From CAVVIO01 sp963748095 (GTDB lineage Bacteria > Bacteroidota > Bacteroidia > Bacteroidales > UBA10428), in assembly GCA_963748095.1 (NCBI GenBank), contig CAVVIO010000016.1, positions 124,001 through 188,000 on the forward strand: a DNA stretch of 64,000 bases, written 5' to 3'. The notes under the pieces were generated by a model. The model was not told the DNA's origin, made no database searches, and saw nothing but the letters and a program-made list of their open reading frames with translations. This document shows positions 54,300 through 62,809 of this stretch, in pieces. The first letter of the stretch is position 1. Every line of letters starts with the position of its first letter. A program made the position numbers and the translations under genes.

Positions 54300-55301
54300 T
54301 TAATGTAATATTTTAAACACGAGTTCTTTCAGCAGGTCACCGGGAGAGGCGGACAAACTACCCATTCCCTTCGATTTAACATCGTATTCTCTTAATAATG
54401 AAATTACCTGAATGGTTTTTGATAATGGATATACCCGGGAAGCCATCTGGTAATCCTTTACGAAATAGGGATTGATTTTTAACACACTGGCAATAGAATT
54501 TTTTGATTTATCTTTCGATGAATGATAGGCAAGTAATTTACTGAAAAATGAAAAGAGCATGGTGATAGTAACTGTAATCGGATTACTTTTCTGATTCTGT
54601 CCAAAATAATTAATTATCCTGTTCGCCTTCAGTATATCCCTTTTAACCAGTGCGTTTTGCAACTCAAAGTTATTATACTCTTTGCTGATCCCGATATTCT
54701 TTTCAATAGTATCGGTTGTAATTACCTGACTCTTACCTGCGATAATCACGGCTAATTTATCGAGTTCATTCACAATTTTGCCCAGATCGCTACCTAAAAA
54801 CTCGGTAAGAAGAATAGAAGCTTCAGGTTGTATCTTCATTCCTTTACGGGAAAGATAACCGGTAATCCAATCGGGCAACTGATTATCATATAATTTATTC
54901 GATTCAAAAAAGAGCCCTTTTTCTGCGATTGTCTTATAAAGACTTTTCCGTTTATCAAGTTTTTTATATTTGTAGTTTATCACCAGCAACGTCGACATAA
55001 GAGGTGATTTTGCATAATAGACCAGGTCGTCGATGTTACGAATGTGTTGTGCTTCTTTTACTATCACTACCTGGTGACTGGCCATCATCGGGTATCGTTT
55101 GGCTGCATTGATAACAGCAGCAATTTCATTGTCTTTACCATACAAAACTGTCTGGTTAAAAGACTTTTCGGCTTCAGACAGCACATTATCCATTATATAT
55201 TTCGTGATCAAATCGATATAATAAGGTTCATCGCCGGAAAGAAAATAAATCGGCTTATAGTCTTTGTTTTTCAAACCGGTTAAAATCTGTTCAACAGTCA
55301 T
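54300..55301 (-). CDS. holA: DNA polymerase III subunit delta
   Basis: 333 residues. HolA is the clamp-loader subunit that opens the sliding clamp. Landmarks are YKPIYFLSGDEPYYIDLITKYIMD at the start, YPMMASHQVVIVKEAQHI, LLVINYKYKKLDKRKSLYKTI, LLTEFLGSDLGKIVNELDKLAVI and FELQNALVKRDILKANRIINYF. In this phylum it is often next to an HsdR_N-like gene, which is found two genes away here. Confidence 0.94.
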   Translation of the reverse strand: MTVEQILTGLKNKDYKPIYFLSGDEPYYIDLITKYIMDNVLSEAEKSFNQTVLYGKDNEIAAVINAAKRYPMMASHQVVIVKEAQHIRNIDDLVYYAKSPLMSTLLVINYKYKKLDKRKSLYKTIAEKGLFFESNKLYDNQLPDWITGYLSRKGMKIQPEASILLTEFLGSDLGKIVNELDKLAVIIAGKSQVITTDTIEKNIGISKEYNNFELQNALVKRDILKANRIINYFGQNQKSNPITVTITMLFSFFSKLLAYHSSKDKSKNSIASVLKINPYFVKDYQMASRVYPLSKTIQVISLLREYDVKSKGMGSLSASPGDLLKELVFKILH

Positions 55302-55336
55302 GTGATAAAATATATTTTATGAAATTTTTTTACTTT

Positions 55337-56107
55337 TCAGAAACGTAAGTGTTTTACCGATTCCGCGTTATCTTTAATTTCCTTAAGTGCTGTTATACCA
55401 ATCTTTACATGATCGTCAACAAACTTTTCCGTTACAAGGCTATCACTTTTACTGGTCTTTATCCCGGCCGAAATCATTGGCTGGTCGGTTACCAGTAATA
55501 AAGCACCTGAAGGAATTTCATTTGTAAAACCAACCGTGAAAATGGTTGCCGTCTCCATATCAATAGCCATAGCCCTGGTCTTTCTGAGGTACTTTTTAAA
55601 TCGCTCATCGTATTCCCAAACTCTTTTATTAGTAGTAAATACGGTACCTGTATAATAATCACTATGAAAATTACGAATAGAGCTTGATACCGCCATCTGT
55701 AGTTTAAATGCAGGTAAAGCCGGCACCTCAGCCGGGAGGTAATCATCGGATGTACCTTCACTTCTGATAGCTGCTATCGGGATAATCAGGTCTCCAACTT
55801 TATTCTTTTTCTTCAACCCTCCACATTTACCAAGAAACAGGGCCGCTTTAGGCATTATTGCGCTTAAAAGATCCATGATAGTAGCTGCATTGGCGCTTCC
55901 CATTCCAAAATTAATCATGGTTATACCATCGGCTGTAGCGCAGGGCATTTGTACATGCGGGTTCACTATTTCTGCATTGTTCCATTCAGCAAACAGTTCA
56001 AGATAATGATTAAAATTAGTGAGCAGAATGTATTCTCCAAATTTATCCAAAGGGCAGCCGGTATAACGTGGCAGCCAGTCTTTCACAATTTCTTCCTTAG
56101 TTTTCAT
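55337..56107 (-). CDS. amn: AMP nucleosidase
   Basis: 256 residues, the short form without the N-terminal regulatory domain of the E. coli enzyme. It cleaves AMP to adenine and ribose 5-phosphate. Phosphorylase-fold motifs are MINFGMGSANAATIMDLL, ALFLGKCGGLKKKNKVGDLIIP, AIRSEGTSDDYLPAEVPA, AMAIDMETATIFTVGF and ALLLVTDQPMISAGIKT. It lies 35 bases upstream of holA on the same strand. Confidence 0.93.
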   Translation of the reverse strand: MKTKEEIVKDWLPRYTGCPLDKFGEYILLTNFNHYLELFAEWNNAEIVNPHVQMPCATADGITMINFGMGSANAATIMDLLSAIMPKAALFLGKCGGLKKKNKVGDLIIPIAAIRSEGTSDDYLPAEVPALPAFKLQMAVSSSIRNFHSDYYTGTVFTTNKRVWEYDERFKKYLRKTRAMAIDMETATIFTVGFTNEIPSGALLLVTDQPMISAGIKTSKSDSLVTEKFVDDHVKIGITALKEIKDNAESVKHLRF

Positions 56108-56191
56108 ATAAGCTGCTTATTTCGTTTAATTTGTTTTTAAATTTCTAAAAAAAGAATGATATTTCGTCGATTAATCCAGTTAACATTTTTT

Positions 56192-56650
56192 ATGGAACAA
56201 TTAAATCTACCGGAATATTCATTTAATATAAGGTCTCAGGAGCAAAGAAAATACATTTTTGACACTATTCGAAAGAAATATGTGTTATTAACACCTGAAG
56301 AATGGGTACGGCAAAATTTTATCCGATACCTGACAGAAGAAAAAGAATTTCCCGTAGGATTAGTATCCATCGAAAAAGAATTCAAGCTCAATAAGCTGTC
56401 GAAACGTTACGACGCCATCGTTTACAGTAAAAAGGGATTTCCGGTATTATTGATTGAATGTAAGGCTCCATCAGTTGCAATAAGCCAGAAAGTATTCGAT
56501 CAGATTGCCCGTTATAATATTGAATTTAAAGTGCCTTATTTGCTGGTTACAAATGGCCTAAAACATATTCTTTGCAGGATTGATTATATAAACAGGGATT
56601 ACAGTTTTCTGAAAGATATTCCGGCATATTCCGGCCTTGAAATAATCTGA
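56192..56650 (+). CDS. HsdR_N-like (type I restriction N-terminal) nuclease-domain protein
   Basis: 152 residues from ATG at 56192; an upstream ATG at 56156 adds a poorly supported tail. A stand-alone domain like the N-terminus of type I restriction R subunits: PEEWVRQNFIRYLTEEKEFPVGLVSIEKEF, KRYDAIVYSKKGFPVLLIECKAPS with the PD-(D/E)xK core (Asp, then ExK), and YLLVTNGLKHILCRIDY. No hsdM, hsdS or helicase gene is near, so it is not a classic restriction system. A link to replication is inferred only from its recurrent position by holA. Confidence 0.85.
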   Translation: MEQLNLPEYSFNIRSQEQRKYIFDTIRKKYVLLTPEEWVRQNFIRYLTEEKEFPVGLVSIEKEFKLNKLSKRYDAIVYSKKGFPVLLIECKAPSVAISQKVFDQIARYNIEFKVPYLLVTNGLKHILCRIDYINRDYSFLKDIPAYSGLEII

Positions 56651-56767
56651 CAGAAAGAATAGCTTCTAACGAACTTAATTATTTCATAAGGCTTCCATCC
56701 GGACATATGAAGGAATGATGATATTGTGGGATAATAGAATATTGATTTTTGCATTCGATAAATCAAA

Positions 56768-57310
56768 TCATTTATCTGCCGGATTTATACACTGAAGAAT
56801 GTATTCATCCAAATACATTTTAGGTGTTTTAATCCATTCTTTTTTGTTTCCGATGATTTCAAAACCATGATTTTTAAAAAGATTAAGGCTGGGTTGGTTT
56901 TCCATCAGTACATTACAGTATACCTGATGTAGCTGAAGGGTATTGAAAGTATAATCTAATAAGGTGGTAAGCGCCATGGAAGCATAACCTTTACCTCTGT
57001 ATTTTTCATCGGCTATGAGGATGCCTATTCCGGCACGGTTGTGATAGGGATCAAAATCGAACAAATCTACAGTTCCTATCGGAACCAGATTACCAGACTC
57101 CTGCCCGTGCAGTTCGATCATTAATCTTAACTGACGGGTTTGATAAATATCCAGGTGAGAGTTTTCTATATATTTATTCAGAATATATTTTGAAAAAGGA
57201 ACAATAGTATTGCTTACCCTCCAGATATGCTGATCATTCTCCCATTTATATAGTAGTTCAACATCGGAAGGTTCCAGCGCCCTTAATTCTATCACATCTT
57301 TTTCTTTCAT
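56768..57310 (-). CDS. RimJ/RimL-type GNAT acetyltransferase
   Basis: 180 residues. IELRALEPSDVELLYKWENDQHIWRVSNTIVPFSKYIL is the Acetyltransf_3-type start. GIGILIADEKYRGKGYASMALTTLLDYTFN has the acetyl-CoA loop, and LHQVYCNVLMENQPSLNLFKNHGFEIIG is the closing block. Family members acetylate ribosomal proteins, other proteins, or spermidine-like amines. The target is unknown. Confidence 0.9.
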   Translation of the reverse strand: MKEKDVIELRALEPSDVELLYKWENDQHIWRVSNTIVPFSKYILNKYIENSHLDIYQTRQLRLMIELHGQESGNLVPIGTVDLFDFDPYHNRAGIGILIADEKYRGKGYASMALTTLLDYTFNTLQLHQVYCNVLMENQPSLNLFKNHGFEIIGNKKEWIKTPKMYLDEYILQCINPADK

Positions 57311-57430
57311 CCTGATAAAAACGTTATTTATTTAATGAGGTTTCAATTGAATCCATTTTTTCAAATTTAAAATAAAAATTTGAAGTTCAACTGTTTATAA
57401 ATTTATGTTTTTTGTGACAAAAAACCAACC

Positions 57431-57655
57431 CCGGTTCGTGTCCCCACGAACTTGAACAGGTAAACCCCAACACACCCAACACCCCGGTTCGTGTTCCCAC
57501 GAACAGGACCCAAACACCCCCAACACCTCGGTTCGTGTCCCCACGAATCGGAACTGGTTAATGGTTCGTATGTTAAAAATATGTATGGTTCGTGAGGACA
57601 AGAACCAGGGGGAAGGTACATTAAAAGCATGTATGGTTCGTGAGACACGAACCAT
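57431..57655. repeat. Array of five REP-like palindromes upstream of the transposase
   Basis: Copies at 57431-57450, 57485-57504, 57529-57548, 57587-57606 and 57633-57655. The core is GTTCGTG, a loop of three to six bases (TCCC, TTCCC-like or AGA), then CACGAAC. The first three read CGGTTCGTG in one orientation; the last two read ATGGTTCGTG with the complementary loop and so are inverted. The fifth is a perfect 10-base palindrome pair around AGA; the fourth is degenerate. Confidence 0.85.
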
Positions 57656-57820
57656 TGGAAGATGGCTGTAGACTCGAACCATGGGATTTGTAACCTCAAC
57701 TTCCCACAACATACAATTAACCCATCAACATTTTCTCTTTGTTACTTTATCACCTCCCACAGAATTTGCTTTTTCCCTGAATATCTTTTACATTTAAGTT
57801 ATAAACGGTACACAACACCC

Positions 57821-57843
57821 CGGCTCGTGTCCTCACGAACCGG
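57821..57843. repeat. REP-like palindrome directly before the RAYT gene
   Basis: CGGCTCGTG, TCCT, CACGAACCGG: same family as the upstream array with one mismatch in the first arm, 18 bases before the transposase start. Confidence 0.8.
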
Positions 57844-57861
57844 AATTGGTAAACGATTAAA

Positions 57862-58428
57862 ATGAATAGAAGTAATAATACGTTTGAGATAAAACGAAAC
57901 TCATTCATAGAGCCTGGTTTAATATACTTTTGGACCGCAACTATAAACAAATGGCAACGACTATTGCAAAATGATTTATATAAAGAAATTATCATCGACT
58001 CAATGGAATATTTAAGTAATGCTGGAAAAACAGACATATTCGCTTTTGTAATAATGCCAAATCACATTCATTTAATTTGGAGGATAAAAGAAAATAATGG
58101 AAAGGAAACCACGCAAGGATCTTTTTTGAAATATACAGCACATGAATTTAAAAAGTTCCTGAAGAAAGAACCAGGGAATGTATTGATCAATTATGCCGTG
58201 CAAGCCAATAACAAAAAGTATGAATTTTGGCAACGGGATTCTTTGGCTGTTCAGCTTTATGCACCTGATATAGCTTATCAGAAATTGGATTATATTCATA
58301 ACAACCCTTTGGATGAGCGCTGGCAATTAGCACCGGAACCTTGGGATTACAAATATTCAACTGCAAGGTACTATGAGATGGGAATTCAGGACTTTTCATT
58401 TATAAAGGATTTGAGAAATGAGTTTTAA
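57862..58428 (+). CDS. REP-associated tyrosine transposase (RAYT, IS200-like Y1 HUH enzyme)
   Basis: 188 residues. The HUH motif is MPNHIHLIWR (His68, His70) and the catalytic tyrosine is in KLDYIHNNPL (Tyr144), matching the YIHxNP motif of RAYT proteins. Palindromic REP-like sequences flank it closely on both sides (57821-57843 and 58446-58468), the usual layout of a REPtron. RAYTs cut and rejoin single-stranded REP DNA and are thought to spread REP sequences. It appears intact. A plain IS200 origin is less likely because no IS ends are seen and REPs surround it. Confidence 0.9.
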   Translation: MNRSNNTFEIKRNSFIEPGLIYFWTATINKWQRLLQNDLYKEIIIDSMEYLSNAGKTDIFAFVIMPNHIHLIWRIKENNGKETTQGSFLKYTAHEFKKFLKKEPGNVLINYAVQANNKKYEFWQRDSLAVQLYAPDIAYQKLDYIHNNPLDERWQLAPEPWDYKYSTARYYEMGIQDFSFIKDLRNEF

Positions 58429-58445
58429 TATTGTTAAAAGCATAT

Positions 58446-58468
58446 ATGGTTCGTGAGACACGAACCAT
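58446..58468. repeat. REP-like palindrome just after the RAYT gene
   Basis: Arms ATGGTTCGTG and CACGAACCAT around AGA, identical to the copy at 57633-57655. It lies 18 bases after the RAYT stop codon, the same distance as the upstream REP before the start. Confidence 0.85.
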
Positions 58469-58514
58469 GGGAAGTCATGTTTAACCCGAACCAGAATTTC
58501 CATACTGGAAATGA

Positions 58515-58624
58515 TCAATACCCTTACAGGGTTTTGTTAATATCCTTACAGGGTTTTATCAATACCCTTATAGGGTTTTACTAATATCCTTACGGGGTTT
58601 TATTAATATCCTTACTGGAAATGA
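58515..58624. repeat. 22-base tandem repeat, five units
   Basis: Units begin at 58515, 58537, 58559, 58581 and 58603. The consensus is YYAATAYCCTTACAGGGTTTTA, reported here in two parts: YYAATAYCCTTACAGG, then GTTTTA. Each unit contains CCCT/AGGG arms around TA(C/T). The last unit drifts to TTACTGGAAATGA, which also occurs just before the array (ACTGGAAATGA at 58504-58514). No spacers occur between units, so this is not CRISPR. Confidence 0.85.
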
Positions 58625-58731
58625 CAATTCTCCTATATACGTCTGTATTTTTACCTTTAACTGGTTAATATTATGAAATAAAAAGCCCTGCAAAATTTTA
58701 CCCGATCCTAATATAAAGAAACAACCTCATA

Positions 58732-59127
58732 TTAAGAAACAGGATCATCGGAATGATCGGCATTCCACATCTGGATGTACTCTTCATTGGTTTTACCAAT
58801 ATTTTCCCGGTTCATAATTTCACCCTGGTAAGCGCCTTTTGCATTAAGGGCTCTCTTTATCGAAGTATCCAGCCGGTAAGTGACGGAAATATCACCTTTG
58901 GTATTAATACCGGGCAGATAAGTCCCCAGACCTTCGAGCTTTACGCCCTGCCCCTGCTTATTAAAAAATATAATTGCTTCTGATAGTTCGGACATTGCTA
59001 TTTGAATTTCACCTTTATTCAGTCCGGTACGTGAAGAAATAAAATCAACCAGTTGTTTCAATTGAACGGTTTTTCCGAGAGCCAGTCTTGGCCCGTAGGC
59101 ATTAATTGCCTGAATTAATTTTGCCAT
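58732..59127 (-). CDS. HU-family DNA-binding protein with C-terminal extension
   Basis: 131 residues. The HU/IHF-like fold is indicated by KLIQAINAYGPRLALGKTVQLKQLVDFISSRTGLNKGEIQIAMSELSEAI and the following beta-arm GVKLEGLGTYLPGI. It has a C-terminal tail (GEIMNRENIGKTNEEYIQMWNADHSDDPVS) absent from standard 90-residue HU. Such extended HU-like proteins are common in Bacteroidota and often lie near mobile or repeat DNA. Binding preference is unknown. Confidence 0.85.
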   Translation of the reverse strand: MAKLIQAINAYGPRLALGKTVQLKQLVDFISSRTGLNKGEIQIAMSELSEAIIFFNKQGQGVKLEGLGTYLPGINTKGDISVTYRLDTSIKRALNAKGAYQGEIMNRENIGKTNEEYIQMWNADHSDDPVS

Positions 59128-59282
59128 AATTGCAAGATTTGATTTAACGAATTATGATAGTAATAACAGCAAAATATAAAATAATACTTTTAGAATCAAA
59201 TTAAATTAATTACGAAACAGCAATAGATAAGAGGGTTATGCAACAACTTATTCAGGAATAAACTCAACACCCCCCAATACCT

Positions 59283-59356
59283 CGGTTCGTGTCCTCACGA
59301 ACCGGAACAGGTAACCTTAAAAGCATTTATATGTATGGTTCGTGGGGACACGAACC
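59283..59356. repeat. Inverted pair of REP palindromes away from the RAYT gene
   Basis: CGGTTCGTG / CACGAACCG around TCCT at 59283-59304, and GGTTCGTG / CACGAACC around GGGA at 59337-59356. The loops are complementary, so the two are mirror copies 32 bases apart, a BIME-like unit. It sits between the HU-like gene and the SPOR-like fragment. Confidence 0.8.
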
Positions 59357-59388
59357 AGGGGGGAGTAATTATATATTTTCCGGTAAAA

Positions 59389-60066
59389 TCAGTAATTAGA
59401 AATTGTACTGGTCTCACGCACGAAGGCATCCTTGTAACCCTGGCTTCTTATTGAATCCAGTTGCCGCAATGCCTGCCGGAAGTTTGAATATTCACCCATG
59501 GTATACCGGTAATATCCGTCATCACCCGATGATACTTTTACCTTTTTAAGATTGCTGAAATGACTTGTTTCAACAAAATTTTTCAGCGCCATAATTTGTA
59601 TAGTAAATCTCGCCCCGGAACTGCCTGATATTCCTGCATTCTTTCGTTCTTCTTTTGCCGAACGCACCCCTGTTTCGGGATTAAAGGGTTTAGTTGTGGG
59701 CCTTTTCACTGTACTTTCAGGTTCAGGTCCAGTATTTGTTTTTGCCGTTTGTCCCTGTTCAATCGCTGATTTTGAAGAAACTTCAGAGATTTCTGCCGGT
59801 TGTTGTTTTTCAGCGGAAGTTATATTTGTTGTATCCGGTAAGGCTGCATACAAAGTATCTGTTTTTTCATTTGACTGCTTACCATCTTGGTCAGACAATT
59901 CATTTTTGAATGCAAGCGGTACCAGTTCCTCTTCCCCTGATCTTAATTTTGTAAATATCATTTCTCCCGTAACCGTTCGGTGAATATTTAGAAATATAAG
60001 CCGTTTTCCCGTCATCCAGAAGATCAAGAAAAAGATCATCTCCGGTTGTGTTAACCGGGGGGCCAA
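59389..60066 (-). pseudogene. C-terminal SPOR-like part of a frameshifted PD40 protein
   Basis: The open frame is 225 residues, but only the part below about 59937 is true protein; the earlier stretch is an out-of-frame shadow of the next gene. True content is FKNELSDQDGKQ, a Thr/Ser/Pro/Lys linker, and a SPOR-like domain: RFTIQIMALKNF, then DDGYYRYTMGEYSNFRQALRQL and GYKDAFVRE. SPOR domains bind septal or denuded peptidoglycan. Restoring one base at the CCCC run (59934-59937) joins it to the PD40 protein upstream to give about 613 residues. It could be a mutation, a sequencing error, or programmed frameshifting. Confidence 0.75.
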
Positions 60067-61231
60067 TATTCACCGGATCGGACCAATTACCGTCTTTGCC
60101 CAGCACCGAGTAAAAAATATCCATTCCCCCCATGGTTTCATGCCCGTTTGAGCTAAAATAAAGGGTCGCATTATCGGGTAAAATACATGGTGCCTCCTCG
60201 TCGAATTCGGTATTAATAACTTTGCCGAGATTTTCCACATTATCCCATCCCCCGCCTTTTTTAGTGGCGCTGTAAAGGTCCATCCCTCCCTCGCCGCCGG
60301 GCCGGTTGCTGCTGAAATAAAGTGTTTTGCCATCTTTCGAAAGGCTGGCACTTGTTTCCTGGCTGCTTGAATTTATTTTACCCGGCATTGGCCTGGCTTT
60401 TGTCCAGTGCCCGCTTCTGTAATTGCTGAAATAGAGATCACTGTTGTAATTTCCTTCTTTTACAAGTATCAGCTCGTTTCCTTTATAAGAAATTGCTGCT
60501 GTATAGTAATCACCCTCGGCATCCAATTCTTTATTTATGGAGCGGGGTTTGCTCCATGCTCCGTTTTCGAATTTGCTCATGAAGATCATGTCGTACGATT
60601 CCCAGAATGAAGTGTAAACCAGTATTGTCTGGTCTCCGGAAACTACCGGATTATAATCGGAAAATCGGGTATTAACCAAATCGCCAAGATTAAATTCCTG
60701 AAGATGTAACTGGTGTTGACTCATTTTTTTAGCAAATTCAATACTTTGCATATCCCTGTCGGCAATTTTCACCTTCTTTTTATCCCTTTCTACAATTTTC
60801 TTATATTCCTGGTATGCAAGCATCGCCGAATCGAGTTTGCCTTTGTACTGATATACATTTCCGAGTAACAGCCATGCTTCAGGAGGCGCTTGTGGCCGCT
60901 TATATTTCCCGGGAACATATTTCGGATCGATATTTTTTGTAGCCTCTTTCAAATAAGAAACGGCCATTTGTTTTTTTTCAGGGATATTCGCATAACACTG
61001 ACCTATACGGTAATTTACATTAGCATTCGTTGAATCAACTTTGTAAACAGAAACATAAAATGGAAGGGCATCGGTATATTGTCGTTTCTCCAGATAGTAT
61101 TCCCCGTATAAAAAGTTTTCTTTGAAAAATTTCTTATTGTTTTGTGAAAATAAAGGTAATGAGGATATGCTTGATATTAAAAGGAATATAAGACCTACAC
61201 ACTTATTATATGAGAATTTGTATTGGATCAC
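59900..61231 (-). CDS. PorE-like TPR/PD40 propeller protein, N-terminal part, frame interrupted
   Basis: 443 residues. Signal peptide to SLPLFSQ, then TPR-like helices (ENFLYGEYYLEKRQYTDALPFYVSVYKVDSTNANVNYRIGQCY) and a PD40 beta-propeller with repeated blade motifs such as KDGKTLYFSSNRPGGEGGMDLY, NATLYFSSNGHETMGGMDIFY and GKTAYISKYSPNGYGRNDIY. The normal propeller end is followed by GRGTGTACIQK, an off-frame tail after a CCCC run at 59934-59937. It shares domains with the two genes upstream. Family relatives include PorE/PorW-type T9SS periplasmic proteins; the exact role is not known. Confidence 0.85.
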   Translation of the reverse strand: MIQYKFSYNKCVGLIFLLISSISSLPLFSQNNKKFFKENFLYGEYYLEKRQYTDALPFYVSVYKVDSTNANVNYRIGQCYANIPEKKQMAVSYLKEATKNIDPKYVPGKYKRPQAPPEAWLLLGNVYQYKGKLDSAMLAYQEYKKIVERDKKKVKIADRDMQSIEFAKKMSQHQLHLQEFNLGDLVNTRFSDYNPVVSGDQTILVYTSFWESYDMIFMSKFENGAWSKPRSINKELDAEGDYYTAAISYKGNELILVKEGNYNSDLYFSNYRSGHWTKARPMPGKINSSSQETSASLSKDGKTLYFSSNRPGGEGGMDLYSATKKGGGWDNVENLGKVINTEFDEEAPCILPDNATLYFSSNGHETMGGMDIFYSVLGKDGNWSDPVNIGPPVNTTGDDLFLDLLDDGKTAYISKYSPNGYGRNDIYKIKIRGRGTGTACIQK

Positions 61232-61380
61232 AAAATATACTGAATTTTAGTTGTGATAACTCTTAAATTTATTTTGTCAAATACTGATTTAAAGCTCTTT
61301 TTAAAGATATCAATGAATTTTGTAATTTCAACCATTGACTTGCCGGCTTTTAAGGAAATATTTATTTCCGAATACTAATT

Positions 61381-62706
61381 CTATTTCATATCCGGATTAT
61401 TCAGCATTTCATATAAATGTGTCAGATTCGAGTAGATTTCATACCTGTAAATATCTTCATTCCCCGATTCCTCTTCATCAATTCTAGACATATAACCTAC
61501 TGACCCGGCTTTTACAGGATCGAAAAAAAGATTATCCCCTGTATTATTTATTGGATAACCCAGGTTAATAGGATTTGACCAGCCTTTACCATTGCGGTTG
61601 GAGTAGAATATATCGTAACCTCCCATGTTATAATGCCCTTTTGAACTGAAGAATAATGTTTTACCATTGTTTGTGATGAAAGGAGTTGCTTCATCGTATT
61701 CGGTATTTATAGTTTTTCCAAGGTTTTTAGCCTTGCCCCATTTCCCGCTTTTATCCTTTTTACTTACATAAATATCAAATCCTGTTCTTTCCTTGTGTCG
61801 ATCGCTTGTAAAATACAAAGTGGTACCATCTTCTGAAATACAAGCGTGTGTTTCGTTAGCTTTGGAATTGATATGCCGTCCGAGCTTTTCCGCCTTCGAC
61901 CAAACCCCATTGTTGTAATGACTGATATAAATATCACTGCTGAAATCACTATTCCTGACCAGGTACAACTCCTTTCCATCGAAAGAAATGCATGTGGGAT
62001 AAAAATCCCCGTCTGATCCTATTTGTGGATTAATATTTATCGGATTATCCCAGTTCCCGTTTTCTTTTACCGCATAGAAGATGGCATCATAAAATTTAAG
62101 GCTTCGCACAAAAACCAGTATATTCTCGTTGCCGGAGATTACAGGATCCTTTTCTGTCGCACTGGTATTAATGATTGCGGGTAATAATTCCCGTTTATAT
62201 TTTACCGGGCTATCCTGAATTATTTTGGCCCTTTCACACGACTTCATCTCATTCTCAACAATAGCCTGATTATAATTTCCCCAATAGAAAGGAGAATTAA
62301 TAAATGTATTGTAGGCAGCCAACGCTTTATCTAACTGATCGTTTATGCGGTATGCATTCCCCAGGTAAAAATAAGCATGCAGGGGAGCTTGATTTTCATC
62401 AAATGATTTTCCTTTATATTCCTTTTTTGAAACAATATTTTTAACGGCCTGTTCCAGGTAGGGAATGGCATAGGTCTCTTTACCGGGGATTTTCAGATAA
62501 CATTCTCCTATCTTAAAGTTATAATTAGCATTATCAGGAAATTTGTTAATCAACTGGAGATAATAATACACAGCTTCCTGGTAATCACCCCGTTTATAGA
62601 AATATTCACCCTCATCGAAGTCTTCGCGCGGATCGGTGTTTTTCTGTGCAACAACAATTGAAAATGAGAATGATATCAGTACGCTAATCGTTATTAGCAG
62701 TTTCAT
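61381..62706 (-). CDS. PorE-like TPR/PD40 propeller protein without C-terminal anchor domain
   Basis: 441 residues. Signal peptide to SIVVAQ, TPR segment (DFDEGEYFYKRGDYQEAVYYYLQLINKFPDNANYNFKIGECYLKIPG), then PD40 blades (DGTTLYFTSDRHKERTGFDIYVSKK, NGKTLFFSSKGHYNMGGYDIFYS, GSVGYMSRIDEEESGNEDIYRYEI). It ends soon after the propeller and lacks an OmpA or SPOR domain, unlike its neighbours. It may act as a free periplasmic partner or surface-binding scaffold. Confidence 0.87.
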   Translation of the reverse strand: MKLLITISVLISFSFSIVVAQKNTDPREDFDEGEYFYKRGDYQEAVYYYLQLINKFPDNANYNFKIGECYLKIPGKETYAIPYLEQAVKNIVSKKEYKGKSFDENQAPLHAYFYLGNAYRINDQLDKALAAYNTFINSPFYWGNYNQAIVENEMKSCERAKIIQDSPVKYKRELLPAIINTSATEKDPVISGNENILVFVRSLKFYDAIFYAVKENGNWDNPININPQIGSDGDFYPTCISFDGKELYLVRNSDFSSDIYISHYNNGVWSKAEKLGRHINSKANETHACISEDGTTLYFTSDRHKERTGFDIYVSKKDKSGKWGKAKNLGKTINTEYDEATPFITNNGKTLFFSSKGHYNMGGYDIFYSNRNGKGWSNPINLGYPINNTGDNLFFDPVKAGSVGYMSRIDEEESGNEDIYRYEIYSNLTHLYEMLNNPDMK

Positions 62707-62809
62707 GATTTATCAGGTTATTGATTATCAAATATAATCATTTGAATATGAAATAAAAATAGATTTACCATAACAACTTCAGACTAAATAAATCTGTTTA
62801 AAAAGAATG

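Larger units (their letters stand above)
57311..57861. other. REP-rich region upstream of the RAYT gene
   Basis: 550 bases without a supported protein gene. It contains six GTTCGTG/CACGAAC type palindromes (57431-57655 and 57821-57843), described separately. Open frames across it on the minus strand are low-complexity and arise from the repeats. Confidence 0.7.
58429..58731. other. Repeat-filled spacer between the RAYT gene and the HU-like gene
   Basis: 303 bases without a supported gene. It holds one REP palindrome (58446-58468) and the 22-base tandem repeat (58515-58624). The rest is AT-rich and unremarkable. Confidence 0.6.

Noticed and set aside
56156..56650. HsdR_N protein as part of a type I restriction system
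   Set aside because: No methylase, specificity or helicase gene is nearby; neighbours are housekeeping genes.
57395..57712. Minus-strand open frames of 98-105 residues across the REP array
   Set aside because: They are built from the palindromic repeats, two frames overlap each other, and there is no recognisable domain or start context.
58515..58624. Possible CRISPR array
   Set aside because: The 22-base units abut without spacers and no cas genes are present.
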